Assembly: GCF_033880585.1 (NCBI RefSeq)
Contig: NZ_CP137624.1
Span: 1,790,001-1,854,000 of the forward strand
Direction of reading: 5' to 3'
Origin: Lysinibacillus louembei
GTDB lineage: Bacteria; Bacillota; Bacilli; Bacillales_A; Planococcaceae
DNA: 64,000 nt
Part shown: piece by piece, positions 26,641 through 36,068 of the stretch
Layout: each line of letters starts with the position of its first letter
Position numbering within the stretch: position 1 is the stretch's first letter
Notes under the pieces: generated by a model
Seen by the model: only the letters and a program-made list of their open reading frames with translations
Database searches by the model: none
Told to the model about the DNA's origin: nothing
Program-made: the position numbers and the translations under genes

Positions 26641-27395
26641 CTCCTTGTAAGTATATAAACAACAGCTTCACTATCTTGCCCATTAAAAGGCGTTTTACTA
26701 TAATCACTAAACGCACTTTCGATTTGCAATCCTGCTTTCACTATAAATGATTCAAATTCATTAGGGCGATAGTATTTGACGAAGAAATCCTCATTCTCAC
26801 TTTTTGTTTTCGTATCATTTTCAAATAAATCATAGGTCATTTTAGAATGAGCAATGCCAGTCTCAGGGTTATAGGTAGTTGTCCCAGTTAATTGTATAGC
26901 TATATTTTGCTGTTGAACGGTTCTAGGGGCGTCAGCTGTCTCAGTTGGTTGCTCATTTCTATAGTCCACATTTGTGAAAACAGTTAGCGCTATTTTACCA
27001 TCAGGCTGTAGCCAATTTTTTAATTGCGTTAAATAAGAAAGTATTTGCGTATCCTCCGTAATTAGAGAAAAAGAACCTGCTGCAATAAAAATAAAATCAT
27101 ACAATTTCTCCGAATGGAATGAGGCAAACTCACAGCATTGCAAAGTCCCATTGTATTGGCTGTCTTCTAGCTTTTCTTGAAATCTAGTAATCATTTCTTG
27201 TGAAATATCGAATCCATCAATTGCATATCCATTGTGGATGAACTCTAGCATAAATCGCCCAGAGCCACACATTGGCTCTAAAATGGCCATATCTTTATTC
27301 GTATAGGACATATAAAAATTTAATTCATCCGTTGGAGCTGTAGGCTTGCTAATGTCATAAAATAATGAGCAAAGACTTCCATAATAAGTGTTCAT
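26637..27395 (-). CDS. Class I SAM-dependent methyltransferase
   Basis: A 252-aa protein with the SAM-binding motif I EPMCGSGRFMLEF (about residues 38-50), the acidic residue in GFDIS, and FIFIAAGSFSL as motif II/III. The start at 27395 follows AGGGAGG. It heads the methyltransferase-phosphatase-Nudix operon. The substrate is unknown; coupling to two phosphate-cleaving enzymes hints at small-molecule modification or clean-up. Confidence 0.88.
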   Translation of the reverse strand: MNTYYGSLCSLFYDISKPTAPTDELNFYMSYTNKDMAILEPMCGSGRFMLEFIHNGYAIDGFDISQEMITRFQEKLEDSQYNGTLQCCEFASFHSEKLYDFIFIAAGSFSLITEDTQILSYLTQLKNWLQPDGKIALTVFTNVDYRNEQPTETADAPRTVQQQNIAIQLTGTTTYNPETGIAHSKMTYDLFENDTKTKSENEDFFVKYYRPNEFESFIVKAGLQIESAFSDYSKTPFNGQDSEAVVYILTRS

Positions 27396-27518
27396 GTACA
27401 ATTCCTCCCTTTTCTCTTCTCAATATAATATAGAAAGGTTTGTATGTACAGCGTTTTAGGGTATTCTATATAAAAGAATTCAATAATTCAGAAATCAAAA
27501 TGAAAGCAGGTTTTACAT

Positions 27519-29180
27519 ATGGCCAAAATAGGGTGGGGCTTAATTTTAATTGTGATACTCGGCATATTGTTATTTGCTGCGATGATGGTAATGCAAAAGC
27601 CCGAAAAATCCGAACCACAGCCAGTTCCACAGGAGGAGCAAGCAGAAAATCCAAAGTTAACTGTTCAAGATATTATGCATTTAGCTGAAATTGGAAAGGT
27701 GCCAGATGTGCCATTTGTTGCTGGAGAAGCTAAAAAACAAGATATCCAACAGCAATGGGGAGAGGCTCAAAACGTAGCAGAGCTAGACAATGAAAAGTAT
27801 GAAGATTATACAAAACAAGATGTGACAATTGGTTATCAAGGTGAGCTAGCATTTGATATTCGTTCATTTAAAGCAGATATACAAAATATTCATTTAGAGG
27901 ATATTAAAAATAACATGGGGGAGCCTACGGAAACTCGCTATTATCAGGATGAGGCAACGGACCAAGTAATTTTAGTGTATCAAGTGAATCCGACTTACCA
28001 ATTAAAATGGATATTGCCAAAACCAACAGAGGCTGAGGCAAATCCAAGTGTACATCATATTTCAGTGTATACAAAAATAAAAGATGAGGTAGCAGAGGCG
28101 ATCAATCAAATGACGTTAGAAGAAAAAATTGGTCAAATGATGTTTGCGGGCGTTGCAGGCACGACATTGCAGCAGGAAACAGCTAGCTTAATCCATGATT
28201 TCAAGGTTGGTGGTATGATTCTTTATGGCAATAATCTTGAAACGACAACACAATCGGTAAACTTAGTTAATGATTTAATGAAAGCAAATGCAGACAAGCG
28301 TTTGCCACTTTTCATTGGCACAGATCAGGAGGGTGGTAATGTCGTACGATTGCCGGGAGCGTTGAAAAATTTCCCGACAAACCAAAAAATCGGAGCAATT
28401 AATGAGGCACAATTTTCATATGAAATCGGTAGCTTATTAGGAGAGCAGCTCAAAGCATTTGGCTTTAATCTAGATTTTGCTCCTGTATTGGATGTTAACA
28501 GTAATCCTAAAAATCCTGTTATCGGGGATCGCTCATTTTCTAATAATCCACAAGTTGTCAGTGAACTAGGAATTCAAACGATGAAAGGCTTAGCATCACA
28601 GCAAGTTATTCCTGTAATTAAGCATTTCCCAGGGCATGGTGATACATCGGTAGATTCTCATTTAGCTTTACCAAAGGTAGAAAAAAGCTTAAAGGATTTA
28701 AATGAGACAGAGCTTATTCCATTTAAAGCAGCTATTGAAAGTGGCGCAGATGTAGTAATGGTAGCGCATATTTTATTGCCAAAGATTGACCAAAATTATC
28801 CTTCCTCAATGTCAAAGGAAGTAATTACAGGCATATTACGAGAGCAAATAGGCTTTGATGGTGTTGTTATGACAGATGATATGACGATGGGAGCTATCGC
28901 AAACCATTACGATATGGGGCAAGCTGCCGTTGCTGCTGTAAAGGCAGGCAATGATATTGTATTAATGGCACACGGCTTTAGCAATGTGACATCTGCTATT
29001 GAGGCAATAAAAGTAGCGGTAAATAACGGTGAGATTTCGGAGGCACAAATTAATGAAAGCGTACGTCGTATTATTCATCTTAAACAAAAATATCAGCTTG
29101 TAAATACACCAGTGCCGGCAGTGGATATAAATAAGCTAAATGCAGATGTTGAGAGAGTATTGAATGCTTATATGGATTAA
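27519..29180 (+). CDS. Membrane-anchored beta-N-acetylhexosaminidase (GH3, NagZ-like)
   Basis: A 553-aa protein. An N-terminal membrane anchor (about residues 5-26) is followed by a DUF4309-like domain (about 45-185) and a GH3 catalytic domain (about 190-530). The GH3 domain has GTDQEGG, the KHFPGHGDT...DSH loop that supplies the His/Asp catalytic dyad, and the nucleophile Asp in VMTDDMTMGA. It would remove GlcNAc from muropeptides outside the membrane during wall recycling. The added N-terminal domain is not in the E. coli NagZ layout. It is transcribed alone. Confidence 0.92.
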   Translation: MAKIGWGLILIVILGILLFAAMMVMQKPEKSEPQPVPQEEQAENPKLTVQDIMHLAEIGKVPDVPFVAGEAKKQDIQQQWGEAQNVAELDNEKYEDYTKQDVTIGYQGELAFDIRSFKADIQNIHLEDIKNNMGEPTETRYYQDEATDQVILVYQVNPTYQLKWILPKPTEAEANPSVHHISVYTKIKDEVAEAINQMTLEEKIGQMMFAGVAGTTLQQETASLIHDFKVGGMILYGNNLETTTQSVNLVNDLMKANADKRLPLFIGTDQEGGNVVRLPGALKNFPTNQKIGAINEAQFSYEIGSLLGEQLKAFGFNLDFAPVLDVNSNPKNPVIGDRSFSNNPQVVSELGIQTMKGLASQQVIPVIKHFPGHGDTSVDSHLALPKVEKSLKDLNETELIPFKAAIESGADVVMVAHILLPKIDQNYPSSMSKEVITGILREQIGFDGVVMTDDMTMGAIANHYDMGQAAVAAVKAGNDIVLMAHGFSNVTSAIEAIKVAVNNGEISEAQINESVRRIIHLKQKYQLVNTPVPAVDINKLNADVERVLNAYMD

Positions 29181-29193
29181 CTAAGAAGAGCAA

Positions 29194-29236
29194 ATCTTGA
29201 TTCAGCGAGTATCTTAAATGCTCACTGAATCAGGAT
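29194..29236 (+). terminator. Terminator-like hairpin of the TTGATTCAG type
   Basis: ATCTTGATTCAGCGAG (29194-29209) pairs with CTCACTGAATCAGGAT (29221-29236). The same arm core recurs at 39844-39885, so it is both a terminator and a member of a repeated hairpin family. Confidence 0.65.
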
Positions 29237-29252
29237 AGATAGCTGTAATCAC

Positions 29253-30128
29253 CTAGCGATGCTTGCGCTTAAAAATTGTGATAGATACAATGGCTAGTAT
29301 AACAATCGTACATACAATAACGATATAGCTTGTCGCATGGCTTAATATAGTTCCATGAAGCTTATAGGATATACCATAAATCAATTTATATTGCTCAATA
29401 GCTTCAATTGGTGCATCTGCAAATACTGTAGCAAGTGAATTTTCCATAAAGGCATTGCGTAATAGTAAGGTTGTATGGCTAACAGGGAAATACATAATAA
29501 TATTTTGAGCAAAGCTAGGTAGTACACCAATTGGAATATAGACACCGCATAAAAAGCCAAGAAGTGTACCGACAATTGTGCTTAATGTGGAAAAGGAATT
29601 TTGCGTGTTGACTAAAAGCACAAAGAAAACATTCATAATACTCGCTAATAAGACAGATAAAATTAATAGTCCTGCTACTTTCAAAAAAGAGGAGACGCTT
29701 AACCACACACCACCTGTTGAAACGATAAATATTTCACAGATGATGAAAGCAATAAAGGTGAAGAGACAACCGATAATAAAGGCATTGAACACATAGCTCA
29801 TTTGAATGGTAGCGCGTGAAACAGGCGCTGTTAAAAAATCGGCAGTAGCCTTTGATTCGATATCTTTTATAGCGATGCCAAATGCTGCTAATGTTGTTGA
29901 TACAGCAATCATGGATAACAAGCCTGCTACAAACCATTCATTCACCATTGTAACTAGCTCAGGCGTAGCCTCTGCTGCTTGTTTTAGTGAGTCGATTTGC
30001 GTTTTTTGTAAAAACAATGCATAAAGCCCAATAACGATTATAACGGATAGCAAGGAAAAGAACACAGCTGTTTTATCACGCCTAAACACTTTATGATTGC
30101 GTCCGATTAAGCTGAGTAATGCGCCCAT
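29253..30128 (-). CDS. ABC-2 type transporter permease
   Basis: A 291-aa membrane protein with six predicted helices and a large loop after the first, typical of ABC-2 permeases. The ATG at 30128 is chosen for its GGAGG site, which overlaps the stop of the ATPase gene 4 bases upstream. It would pair with the ATP-binding protein encoded just before it. Last gene of a LytTR-DUF3021-ATPase-permease operon. The substrate is unknown; such systems often handle drugs or peptides. Confidence 0.88.
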   Translation of the reverse strand: MGALLSLIGRNHKVFRRDKTAVFFSLLSVIIVIGLYALFLQKTQIDSLKQAAEATPELVTMVNEWFVAGLLSMIAVSTTLAAFGIAIKDIESKATADFLTAPVSRATIQMSYVFNAFIIGCLFTFIAFIICEIFIVSTGGVWLSVSSFLKVAGLLILSVLLASIMNVFFVLLVNTQNSFSTLSTIVGTLLGFLCGVYIPIGVLPSFAQNIIMYFPVSHTTLLLRNAFMENSLATVFADAPIEAIEQYKLIYGISYKLHGTILSHATSYIVIVCTIVILAIVSITIFKRKHR

Positions 30129-30132
30129 ATAT

Positions 30133-31047
30133 TTATACCTCCTGCTTTGTAATATGAATAAACACATCATCCATTGTGCCTTTGATTACTTCAAAAGAAG
30201 CGACAAGTGCTTCAGCCTGTTTTAATAAGGCTAATGCATGTAATGTAGATTGTACTCGAATTGTAAAGATTCCCTGTTTTTCTGCATAGCTAATATTGTG
30301 TTCTTGAAGCCAATGCGCACCTTCAGTAAAATTATGAAAAACAAGAGCTAGTTGGTCATAGGCATATTTCGTTTTTAATTCATCGGGTGTACCTTCAGCC
30401 ACAATTTCTCCTTGTTTGAGCACAACTACTTTATGAGCCATTGCAGCTTCCTCCATATAATGAGTTGTTAAAAATACCGTCATATTTGTTTCTTGCTGTA
30501 ATTGTCTGATTGTTTGCCATACAAATTGTCGAGTTTGTGGGTCAAGACCAGTTGTTGGCTCATCTAAAAATAGCAGTGTAGGGCGATGAATAAGTGCCCT
30601 TGCAATATCCGCCCGTCTTTTTTGCCCACCAGACAATGTGCCATATTTTTGTTTTTCAATGTCACCTAAATTTAAATAAGTCGAGACAAATTGATAGTTT
30701 TCTGCTAGCTCCTGCTTCGATAAATTGTACATTTTGCCACGATGAATAATGTTTTCGTACACGGTTAAACGTTCATCTAATAAGCTTTGCTGAAAGACAA
30801 CACCGATCGACTTACGAATTTCAGCATTGTGATCACTACTATCAAGCATATAGCCATTTATTTTAACTATGCCACTCGATTTTTTTAATAAAGTGCATAA
30901 AATTTCGATGGTTGTAGATTTACCTGCTCCGTTCGTACCAAGGAATGCGAAAAGAGTGCCTCGCTCCACTGAAAAGGAGATTCCCTTAATTGCTTCATAT
31001 TTGCCATAGCTTTTATGCAAATTTTCTATTTGAATAATTTCTTTCAT
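30133..31047 (-). CDS. ABC transporter ATP-binding protein
   Basis: A 304-aa ATPase with Walker A GTNGAGKSTT (about residues 37-46), signature LSGGQKRR, Walker B LLFLDEPTTGLDP and the switch His in TTHYMEEA. The C-terminal 80 residues extend past the core, as in the DrrA/CcmA group. It overlaps the DUF3021 gene by 4 bases. The partner permease follows. Confidence 0.93.
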   Translation of the reverse strand: MKEIIQIENLHKSYGKYEAIKGISFSVERGTLFAFLGTNGAGKSTTIEILCTLLKKSSGIVKINGYMLDSSDHNAEIRKSIGVVFQQSLLDERLTVYENIIHRGKMYNLSKQELAENYQFVSTYLNLGDIEKQKYGTLSGGQKRRADIARALIHRPTLLFLDEPTTGLDPQTRQFVWQTIRQLQQETNMTVFLTTHYMEEAAMAHKVVVLKQGEIVAEGTPDELKTKYAYDQLALVFHNFTEGAHWLQEHNISYAEKQGIFTIRVQSTLHALALLKQAEALVASFEVIKGTMDDVFIHITKQEV

Positions 31048-31460
31048 TTCGGTCGTCCCTTCTTTTTCTGAATTGCAGCATTAATCTGCTCAATATCCCT
31101 TTTTTCTAGCATATATAAAGTACTCCAAACAATAGTGTAAATAATAACTTCAGAGACAAAAACGTTTTTCATACCAAAATGCACAAACCAATCACCAAAG
31201 TGACCAGCCATAAAGACGAATAATGTGACGCTTATGAAATGAATGATGAGCTGTGCAATAAATGGCAGACGCTCGGTATTAAAGAGCAGTGAAAGTGGTC
31301 CAATTGCAGCACCAAGGAGAGTAGCTATAATAATTTGATAACGTAGCTCAGCTCCTGAAATCGTAATATTTGCATCAGATAAAATGCTAATTGTCACTAA
31401 AATATAAGAGCTACTTAGCGCAATAAGTATACCTATAATGATCATGCGAAAAATTCTCAT
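31044..31460 (-). CDS. DUF3021 family membrane protein
   Basis: A 138-aa protein with four predicted membrane helices and a short basic tail, matching DUF3021 proteins that are nearly always encoded next to a LytTR regulator. The ATG at 31460 is chosen since AAAGGA precedes it. It may act as the membrane partner that modulates the LytTR protein, as proposed for such pairs. It lies 4 bases after the LytTR gene and overlaps the ABC ATPase gene. Confidence 0.85.
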   Translation of the reverse strand: MRIFRMIIIGILIALSSSYILVTISILSDANITISGAELRYQIIIATLLGAAIGPLSLLFNTERLPFIAQLIIHFISVTLFVFMAGHFGDWFVHFGMKNVFVSEVIIYTIVWSTLYMLEKRDIEQINAAIQKKKGRPK

Positions 31461-31464
31461 GAAA

Positions 31465-31920
31465 TCAATCCTTTCCAATACCAAGATGGTGTTTTAAATC
31501 TTTTAAATATTTGCGACTAACAGGAATACCTGTATCGTTTTCGAGTATTAATTGTGTTGCGCCGATTTTGCCCATTTGAATGGAGGAAATTTTATGGACA
31601 TTGACAAGCGTGGATTTATTGACGCGAACAAAATCCTTTGCTAATTGCTCTTCAAGCTCATACAATTTACGCTTTGTTTCAAATTCCTGTTCATCTGTTT
31701 GCAAATAAACTTTTGCGTCCTCTGCATAAATCGAAAATATCTCTGTAATTTTGAGTAGGTGAATTTCTTGTTGTAAATAGCCATCAACTACGGTCTTTTG
31801 CAATGTTGATGAAGCTTGCAGTTGCTTCATCAATTGTTCAATTTGCTCATTATACGCTTTGGCATGTATATGAACCTCAGTTTCTTCTAAGTCACTGTTA
31901 ATCGTTAATTGAATTTTCAA
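31465..31920 (-). CDS. LytTR-domain transcriptional regulator
   Basis: A 151-aa protein. The C-terminal LytTR DNA-binding domain (about residues 55-148) has KITEIFSIYAED, FVRVNKSTLVN and PVSRKYLKDLK. There is no receiver domain; residues 1-50 form a short regulatory region. It is the first gene of the operon LytTR-DUF3021-ABC ATPase-permease and probably autoregulates it. Confidence 0.88.
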   Translation of the reverse strand: MKIQLTINSDLEETEVHIHAKAYNEQIEQLMKQLQASSTLQKTVVDGYLQQEIHLLKITEIFSIYAEDAKVYLQTDEQEFETKRKLYELEEQLAKDFVRVNKSTLVNVHKISSIQMGKIGATQLILENDTGIPVSRKYLKDLKHHLGIGKD

Positions 31921-32115
31921 GCGGAGACCTCCTTATTACTTCATATCGAATTCGGTAATCTTACTGTAGCATAGAAAATTTGCAGAAAGTGTAAGTTTTA
32001 AATAAGTGGTTGAATTTATCGTGTAACATGTAGTTTTCAAAGGATGACAGGCTGCAGTTTGACAGCTATTTTAGTACATGAGAAAATAATGGAAATTGAA
32101 ACGGGGGAACTAAAT

Positions 32116-33477
32116 ATGCGTGAAGATTTTCAGTTTGTACCGATTCATCAGCTTGCAGAAAAATTTCCAGAAGATTCTTGGTGGTCAACATCTTATAAGG
32201 ATTTCGATGATGAGAGTCTCGTAGCATATTATGAGGGGGATTTGACGCTCCCTTTACTCGATTTAGATTGGGATATGTCTTTCCCGCAACATAGAGGGGT
32301 AACGCTAATTTTTATTAATGGAAATTTGACAGTTGATGCCCTTTATAATGAGGAAACGGACGGTGCCGTTGGGCTTATCGTTGCAGGGAATATCAATGCG
32401 AAAAATATTGCTGTAGGTGGACAAGAACTGTACGTAATAGGTGATGTAATAGTGGAAGAAATAGTGTGTGGCTCATACAATCATGGAGAAATGATTGTTA
32501 AGGGAAATCTATATGCTACAGCTTTAGTGGAAGATGATTATCACTTCAAAATAGATGGTCAGCAAAGCCTCGTATGTAAGGTGGATGTGTGGGATAAAGA
32601 GGGCATTTGTCAAGGACTGCCCGTTGATATGCAAGCCATATTGATTGATGATGTTTTTCTTGAGCCAGAGGAGGGAGAAGTCGATTTTGCCTTCGATTTG
32701 TTAGTAAGTACAATTAAAGAAGGCCATTCTGCGCTGCGAGACTTGAGAGGAGTGCTGACTAGACAGAAGGAAGCTACTCTCTATTTTATGCATAATACGA
32801 TTAACGAAGAAAATATAGAGAAATTAGTGCAATGTATTTTGATGAAGAATGACCAGCTTTATTTCGATTTCGAGGAAAATGGTATCTATTTCAAAGTTCA
32901 GCGAGAGCATGTCGATACAGATGGGGACTGGCAAAAAGCTAGTGTTTATATTGAAACGGCAGCGAATTGTTATTTTATTTATGCGGAACAGCCCATTAGC
33001 CTGCTGCATAAAACGACTGAAGAAGGAGCTGAGTGGACGTATATAGAGCAACTGCCAGAACTGAGTGAATATTGGGCTATGCTGCTTACTTGTATCAATA
33101 TTGCTGAGCTTTATTTACCTACTATTGAAGTGAGCTATATGCAAGAGCTTTTACAGCATCCTATCATTGAAGCGTTAGACCCATATGGTGAGGATAACGA
33201 TGGCTTTTGGGATGGTTCAAAGTATTATCGATTCCGTCGAGATGGCTATACAGATGAAGAGGGCTATTATTTTGCACCGCGCATTGATATCCAGACACAG
33301 GACGGCGCCTTTTATTTTTATACATGGGATAATGAGCGGTATATTTCACGCTACTATCAACCAGTAGACGGTGATGAAGCCGAGGACATATCCTTTTTGG
33401 ATGTTAAGCATTGGGAGGCATCAGAGCGTTATTTCAATAAATTTAAGGAATTTATTGCTGGGGAGCTAGAACATTAA
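32116..33477 (+). CDS. Uncharacterised protein with bactofilin-like repeats
   Basis: A 453-aa soluble protein. Residues about 65-160 show short beta-repeats (LIFINGNLTVD, LIVAGNINAKN, LYVIGDVIVE, MIVKGNLYA), as in polymer-forming/bactofilin-like beta-helices. The remainder is acidic with many Trp/Tyr and no motif I know. The ATG at 32116 follows GGGGGAA; an earlier frame start at 32044 lacks a ribosome site. It is transcribed alone. The function is unknown; relatives occur as orphan genes, some near immunity-type proteins, but nothing here proves that role. Confidence 0.75.
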   Translation: MREDFQFVPIHQLAEKFPEDSWWSTSYKDFDDESLVAYYEGDLTLPLLDLDWDMSFPQHRGVTLIFINGNLTVDALYNEETDGAVGLIVAGNINAKNIAVGGQELYVIGDVIVEEIVCGSYNHGEMIVKGNLYATALVEDDYHFKIDGQQSLVCKVDVWDKEGICQGLPVDMQAILIDDVFLEPEEGEVDFAFDLLVSTIKEGHSALRDLRGVLTRQKEATLYFMHNTINEENIEKLVQCILMKNDQLYFDFEENGIYFKVQREHVDTDGDWQKASVYIETAANCYFIYAEQPISLLHKTTEEGAEWTYIEQLPELSEYWAMLLTCINIAELYLPTIEVSYMQELLQHPIIEALDPYGEDNDGFWDGSKYYRFRRDGYTDEEGYYFAPRIDIQTQDGAFYFYTWDNERYISRYYQPVDGDEAEDISFLDVKHWEASERYFNKFKEFIAGELEH

Positions 33478-33481
33478 GATA

Positions 33482-33516
33482 AAAGCGCAAGAAATCGAAT
33501 TGATTTTTTGCGCTTT
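33482..33516 (+). terminator. Terminator after the bactofilin-like gene
   Basis: AAAGCGCAA (33482-33490) pairs with TTGCGCTTT (33508-33516). A degraded relative of this segment, sharing AATCGAATTGATTTTTT, recurs near 39926-39945. Confidence 0.7.
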
Positions 33517-33534
33517 GATTCAAATTCCTGTTCA

Positions 33535-33562
33535 TTAATACTGCTGTAGGTGGACAAGAAGT
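33535..33562 (+). pseudogene. Tiny relic of the bactofilin-like gene
   Basis: TGCTGTAGGTGGACAAGAA plus flanking bases repeats, with about two changes over 27 bases, the coding segment at 32406-32432 of the gene just upstream. No other part of a second copy remains. Confidence 0.55.
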
Positions 33563-33581
33563 GTAACAAGGCAAATAAAAC

Positions 33582-33621
33582 AACAGGTACTCCTTTGCTT
33601 ATTCAGCGAGAAGTACCTGTT
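33582..33621 (-). terminator. Terminator of the sucrose operon
   Basis: AACAGGTACT (33582-33591) pairs with AGTACCTGTT (33612-33621). It lies 3 bases past the fructokinase stop on the minus strand. Confidence 0.75.
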
Positions 33622-33624
33622 ATT

Positions 33625-34614
33625 TTAAGAGCGTTGTGTATCAATAAATGTTAAAACATGCTTTCTACCTGGAGCGGCATGAATAGCCCCTTTCACAGAA
33701 GCAGTTAGTGCACCACTAGCATTGGCAAATGTTAATAATTGTTGATGATGAGAGCGTATGATTGTATCTAGCTGCTTCAATGAGACATTCAGTGACAATA
33801 GCTCAGCTAAAAAGCCACCGATAAATGCATCTCCTGCACCTGTTGTGTCTGAGACTGTTATTTGGAAGCCAGCCCCCTCGAATGCTTCACCAGTTTTTAA
33901 ATAAAGTGTCGCACCTGCTGCCCCTTTTGTATAAACAACTACTTGTACATGGCCAACAAATAGTGAGCGAATGGCTTCTGCTTCATCTTCAATATTGGTA
34001 ATGAAGTGGAGCTCCTCGTCTGATACTTTGACAATATCAGCCTTTGGTAAAAAGTCTAAAATGGTTTGACGACATAGCTCTTTGTTTGGCCAAAGAGGGA
34101 GGCGTACATTTGGGTCAAAGCTGACAATACCGCCCACTGCACGTATAGCCTCAATCACTTCGCCATGTGTCTGCTTCATAGGACTTTCTACTAAATCAAC
34201 AGAGCAAAAATGCAGTAAATCACCTTGCTCAAATGATATGGCTTGCATATCCTCTGGTGCAAGCAATAAATCTGCTGCATTTTTACGATAGAAGCTAAAA
34301 TCACGCTCTCCTGATGCATCTACAGAAACAAAGGCTAGACCTGTTTCACCGTCATCGCAACGAATAATATGCCCTGTATCCACACCGTTTTCTTGCAGTA
34401 TATCAAATAAATAATCGCCGAAGCTATCATTTGCTAGCTTTGTCAGCATAACTGCATGGCCACCGTATTTAGCCACAGCAATTGCTACATTCATCGGTGC
34501 GCCGCCCGCAACACGTTCAAAGCTTGCTACATCCTTTAAAGCATGATCTTTTTCAATCGGAATGAAATCAATCAATGCCTCACCAATACAAAAAATTTTT
34601 TTCAATAGTGTCAC
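33625..34614 (-). CDS. scrK: Fructokinase (PfkB family)
   Basis: A 329-aa ribokinase/PfkB-type sugar kinase with the N-terminal GGAPMNVA motif and the C-terminal signature DTTGAGDAFIGGF, whose Asp is the catalytic base. It phosphorylates fructose released by the adjacent GH32 sucrase. It is the third gene of the sucrose operon, 1 base after scrB. The start is either the GTG at 34614 or, with better spacing to AAGG, the TTG at 34605. Confidence 0.92.
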   Translation of the reverse strand: MTLLKKIFCIGEALIDFIPIEKDHALKDVASFERVAGGAPMNVAIAVAKYGGHAVMLTKLANDSFGDYLFDILQENGVDTGHIIRCDDGETGLAFVSVDASGERDFSFYRKNAADLLLAPEDMQAISFEQGDLLHFCSVDLVESPMKQTHGEVIEAIRAVGGIVSFDPNVRLPLWPNKELCRQTILDFLPKADIVKVSDEELHFITNIEDEAEAIRSLFVGHVQVVVYTKGAAGATLYLKTGEAFEGAGFQITVSDTTGAGDAFIGGFLAELLSLNVSLKQLDTIIRSHHQQLLTFANASGALTASVKGAIHAAPGRKHVLTFIDTQRS

Positions 34615-34615
34615 C

Positions 34616-36067
34616 TTATTTCCAAATATCGTTTAATGTCCAGTATGTGAGCTCTTTGACATTGGCACCCGCTGCTACTTCAAAGCCTAAACGTTCTTCA
34701 GTAGGATAGATACGGCTTGTCATGGTTGCTAGCCCATGATTAGCGAACACTTCAATGGAAGAACTGTCAATAAAGAGCTGTAGAGTTAATTCATGTTCTA
34801 CATGAAGTGTTGCAGTACGAATACCATCTTCTGTTTTACCAGATTTAGAACAGTCTAATATTAATTTTTTAGTTGTATAATCGTATGTTAATACGGTTTC
34901 TTCTTCACGGATACCGCGAATTTTTAGGCATACGGCTTGTTCATTACGGAGGTCAAATACAGCCTTTATTTCGAGCAAAGCCTCATTTGTTGGCACTAAA
35001 TAATTTGTTGTAATAGTTTGATTTCGTAAGGCTGGATATTCAGCATTGCGTAATGTTTTTAATTCCTCTACAGGATTCATCAGTAATTTATGGTCTTCAC
35101 TTAATGTTAGCACTCGTGGTAATGTCAATGCACCACACCAGCCATCTGCTTTTGTTGGCATATTGGATTCCCACATATCCATCCAGCCAATCGCAATGCG
35201 GCGACTTTGCTCATCTAAAAATGTTTGCACAGCATAAAAATCATGCCCGTTATCTAGCTCTGTAAAGGATGATGTTTGTGTGAAATGATTTGTATCATAT
35301 TGATAATCGCCTACTAAATAACCTGTTTGGAAAAGATTATTGTATAAATCTCCTTGTTTCTCCATGCCCTGAGGAGAGAATAAGAGAATATGCTTACCAT
35401 TCAATTCGAAGAAATCAGGACATTCCCACATAAAGCCGAGGCTTCCATCGCTTTGTGCAAGGACACCAATATAATCCCATTGACGCAAATCTGTCGAACG
35501 ATACAAAATAACACGCCCAACCATATCCTTCGTAGAATTACCTAAAATCATATACCAATTATTTTCATGCTTCCATACCTTTGGATCACGGAAATGGTGT
35601 GAGCTATCAGCAGGAGGCTCTGGAATCACAGCGTTTTCTACCACTTTTGTGAAATTCACACCATCCTGACTAACAGCAATATTTTGCGTTTGATAAAAAG
35701 TATCTGCTTTTTTATCAATATAAATATGACCTGTATAAATTAAAGTTAATTGTCCATTATCGTCGACCGCACTACCAGAAAAACAACCATCCTTGTCATA
35801 GTCATTGCCTGGAGTTAGGGCGATAGGAAGGTGCTCCCAATGTACAAGGTCTTTACTTTTAACATGACCCCAATGCATAGGTCCCCAGCTTTCATCATAT
35901 GGATGGTGCTGATAAAAGGCATGATATTCGCCTTTATACTGAATCAATCCATTAGGATCATTAATCCATTGAGCAGGGGCCATAATATGATAGCCTAAGC
36001 GATAGCGTTGGTTCATTTTTTGTGCTGCTAATTGTACTGCGTCTTGTGCTTGCTGTAATGTGTTCAT
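34616..36067 (-). CDS. scrB: GH32 sucrase / sucrose-6-phosphate hydrolase
   Basis: A 483-aa GH32 enzyme. The nucleophile motif WINDPNG (about residues 34-40), the RDP motif (FRDPKV) and the acid/base motif WECPDF are all present, with a C-terminal beta-sandwich. Family members hydrolyse sucrose or sucrose-6-phosphate. Because the neighbouring importer is a proton symporter and no PTS gene is present, free sucrose is the likelier substrate. It follows the permease by 1 base. Confidence 0.93.
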   Translation of the reverse strand: MNTLQQAQDAVQLAAQKMNQRYRLGYHIMAPAQWINDPNGLIQYKGEYHAFYQHHPYDESWGPMHWGHVKSKDLVHWEHLPIALTPGNDYDKDGCFSGSAVDDNGQLTLIYTGHIYIDKKADTFYQTQNIAVSQDGVNFTKVVENAVIPEPPADSSHHFRDPKVWKHENNWYMILGNSTKDMVGRVILYRSTDLRQWDYIGVLAQSDGSLGFMWECPDFFELNGKHILLFSPQGMEKQGDLYNNLFQTGYLVGDYQYDTNHFTQTSSFTELDNGHDFYAVQTFLDEQSRRIAIGWMDMWESNMPTKADGWCGALTLPRVLTLSEDHKLLMNPVEELKTLRNAEYPALRNQTITTNYLVPTNEALLEIKAVFDLRNEQAVCLKIRGIREEETVLTYDYTTKKLILDCSKSGKTEDGIRTATLHVEHELTLQLFIDSSSIEVFANHGLATMTSRIYPTEERLGFEVAAGANVKELTYWTLNDIWK

Positions 36068-36068
36068 G

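Noticed and set aside
27440-27688. Two overlapping short frames before and inside the GH3 gene start
   Set aside because: Both lie in the promoter or in the wrong frame of the GH3 gene; the annotated start fits the membrane anchor.
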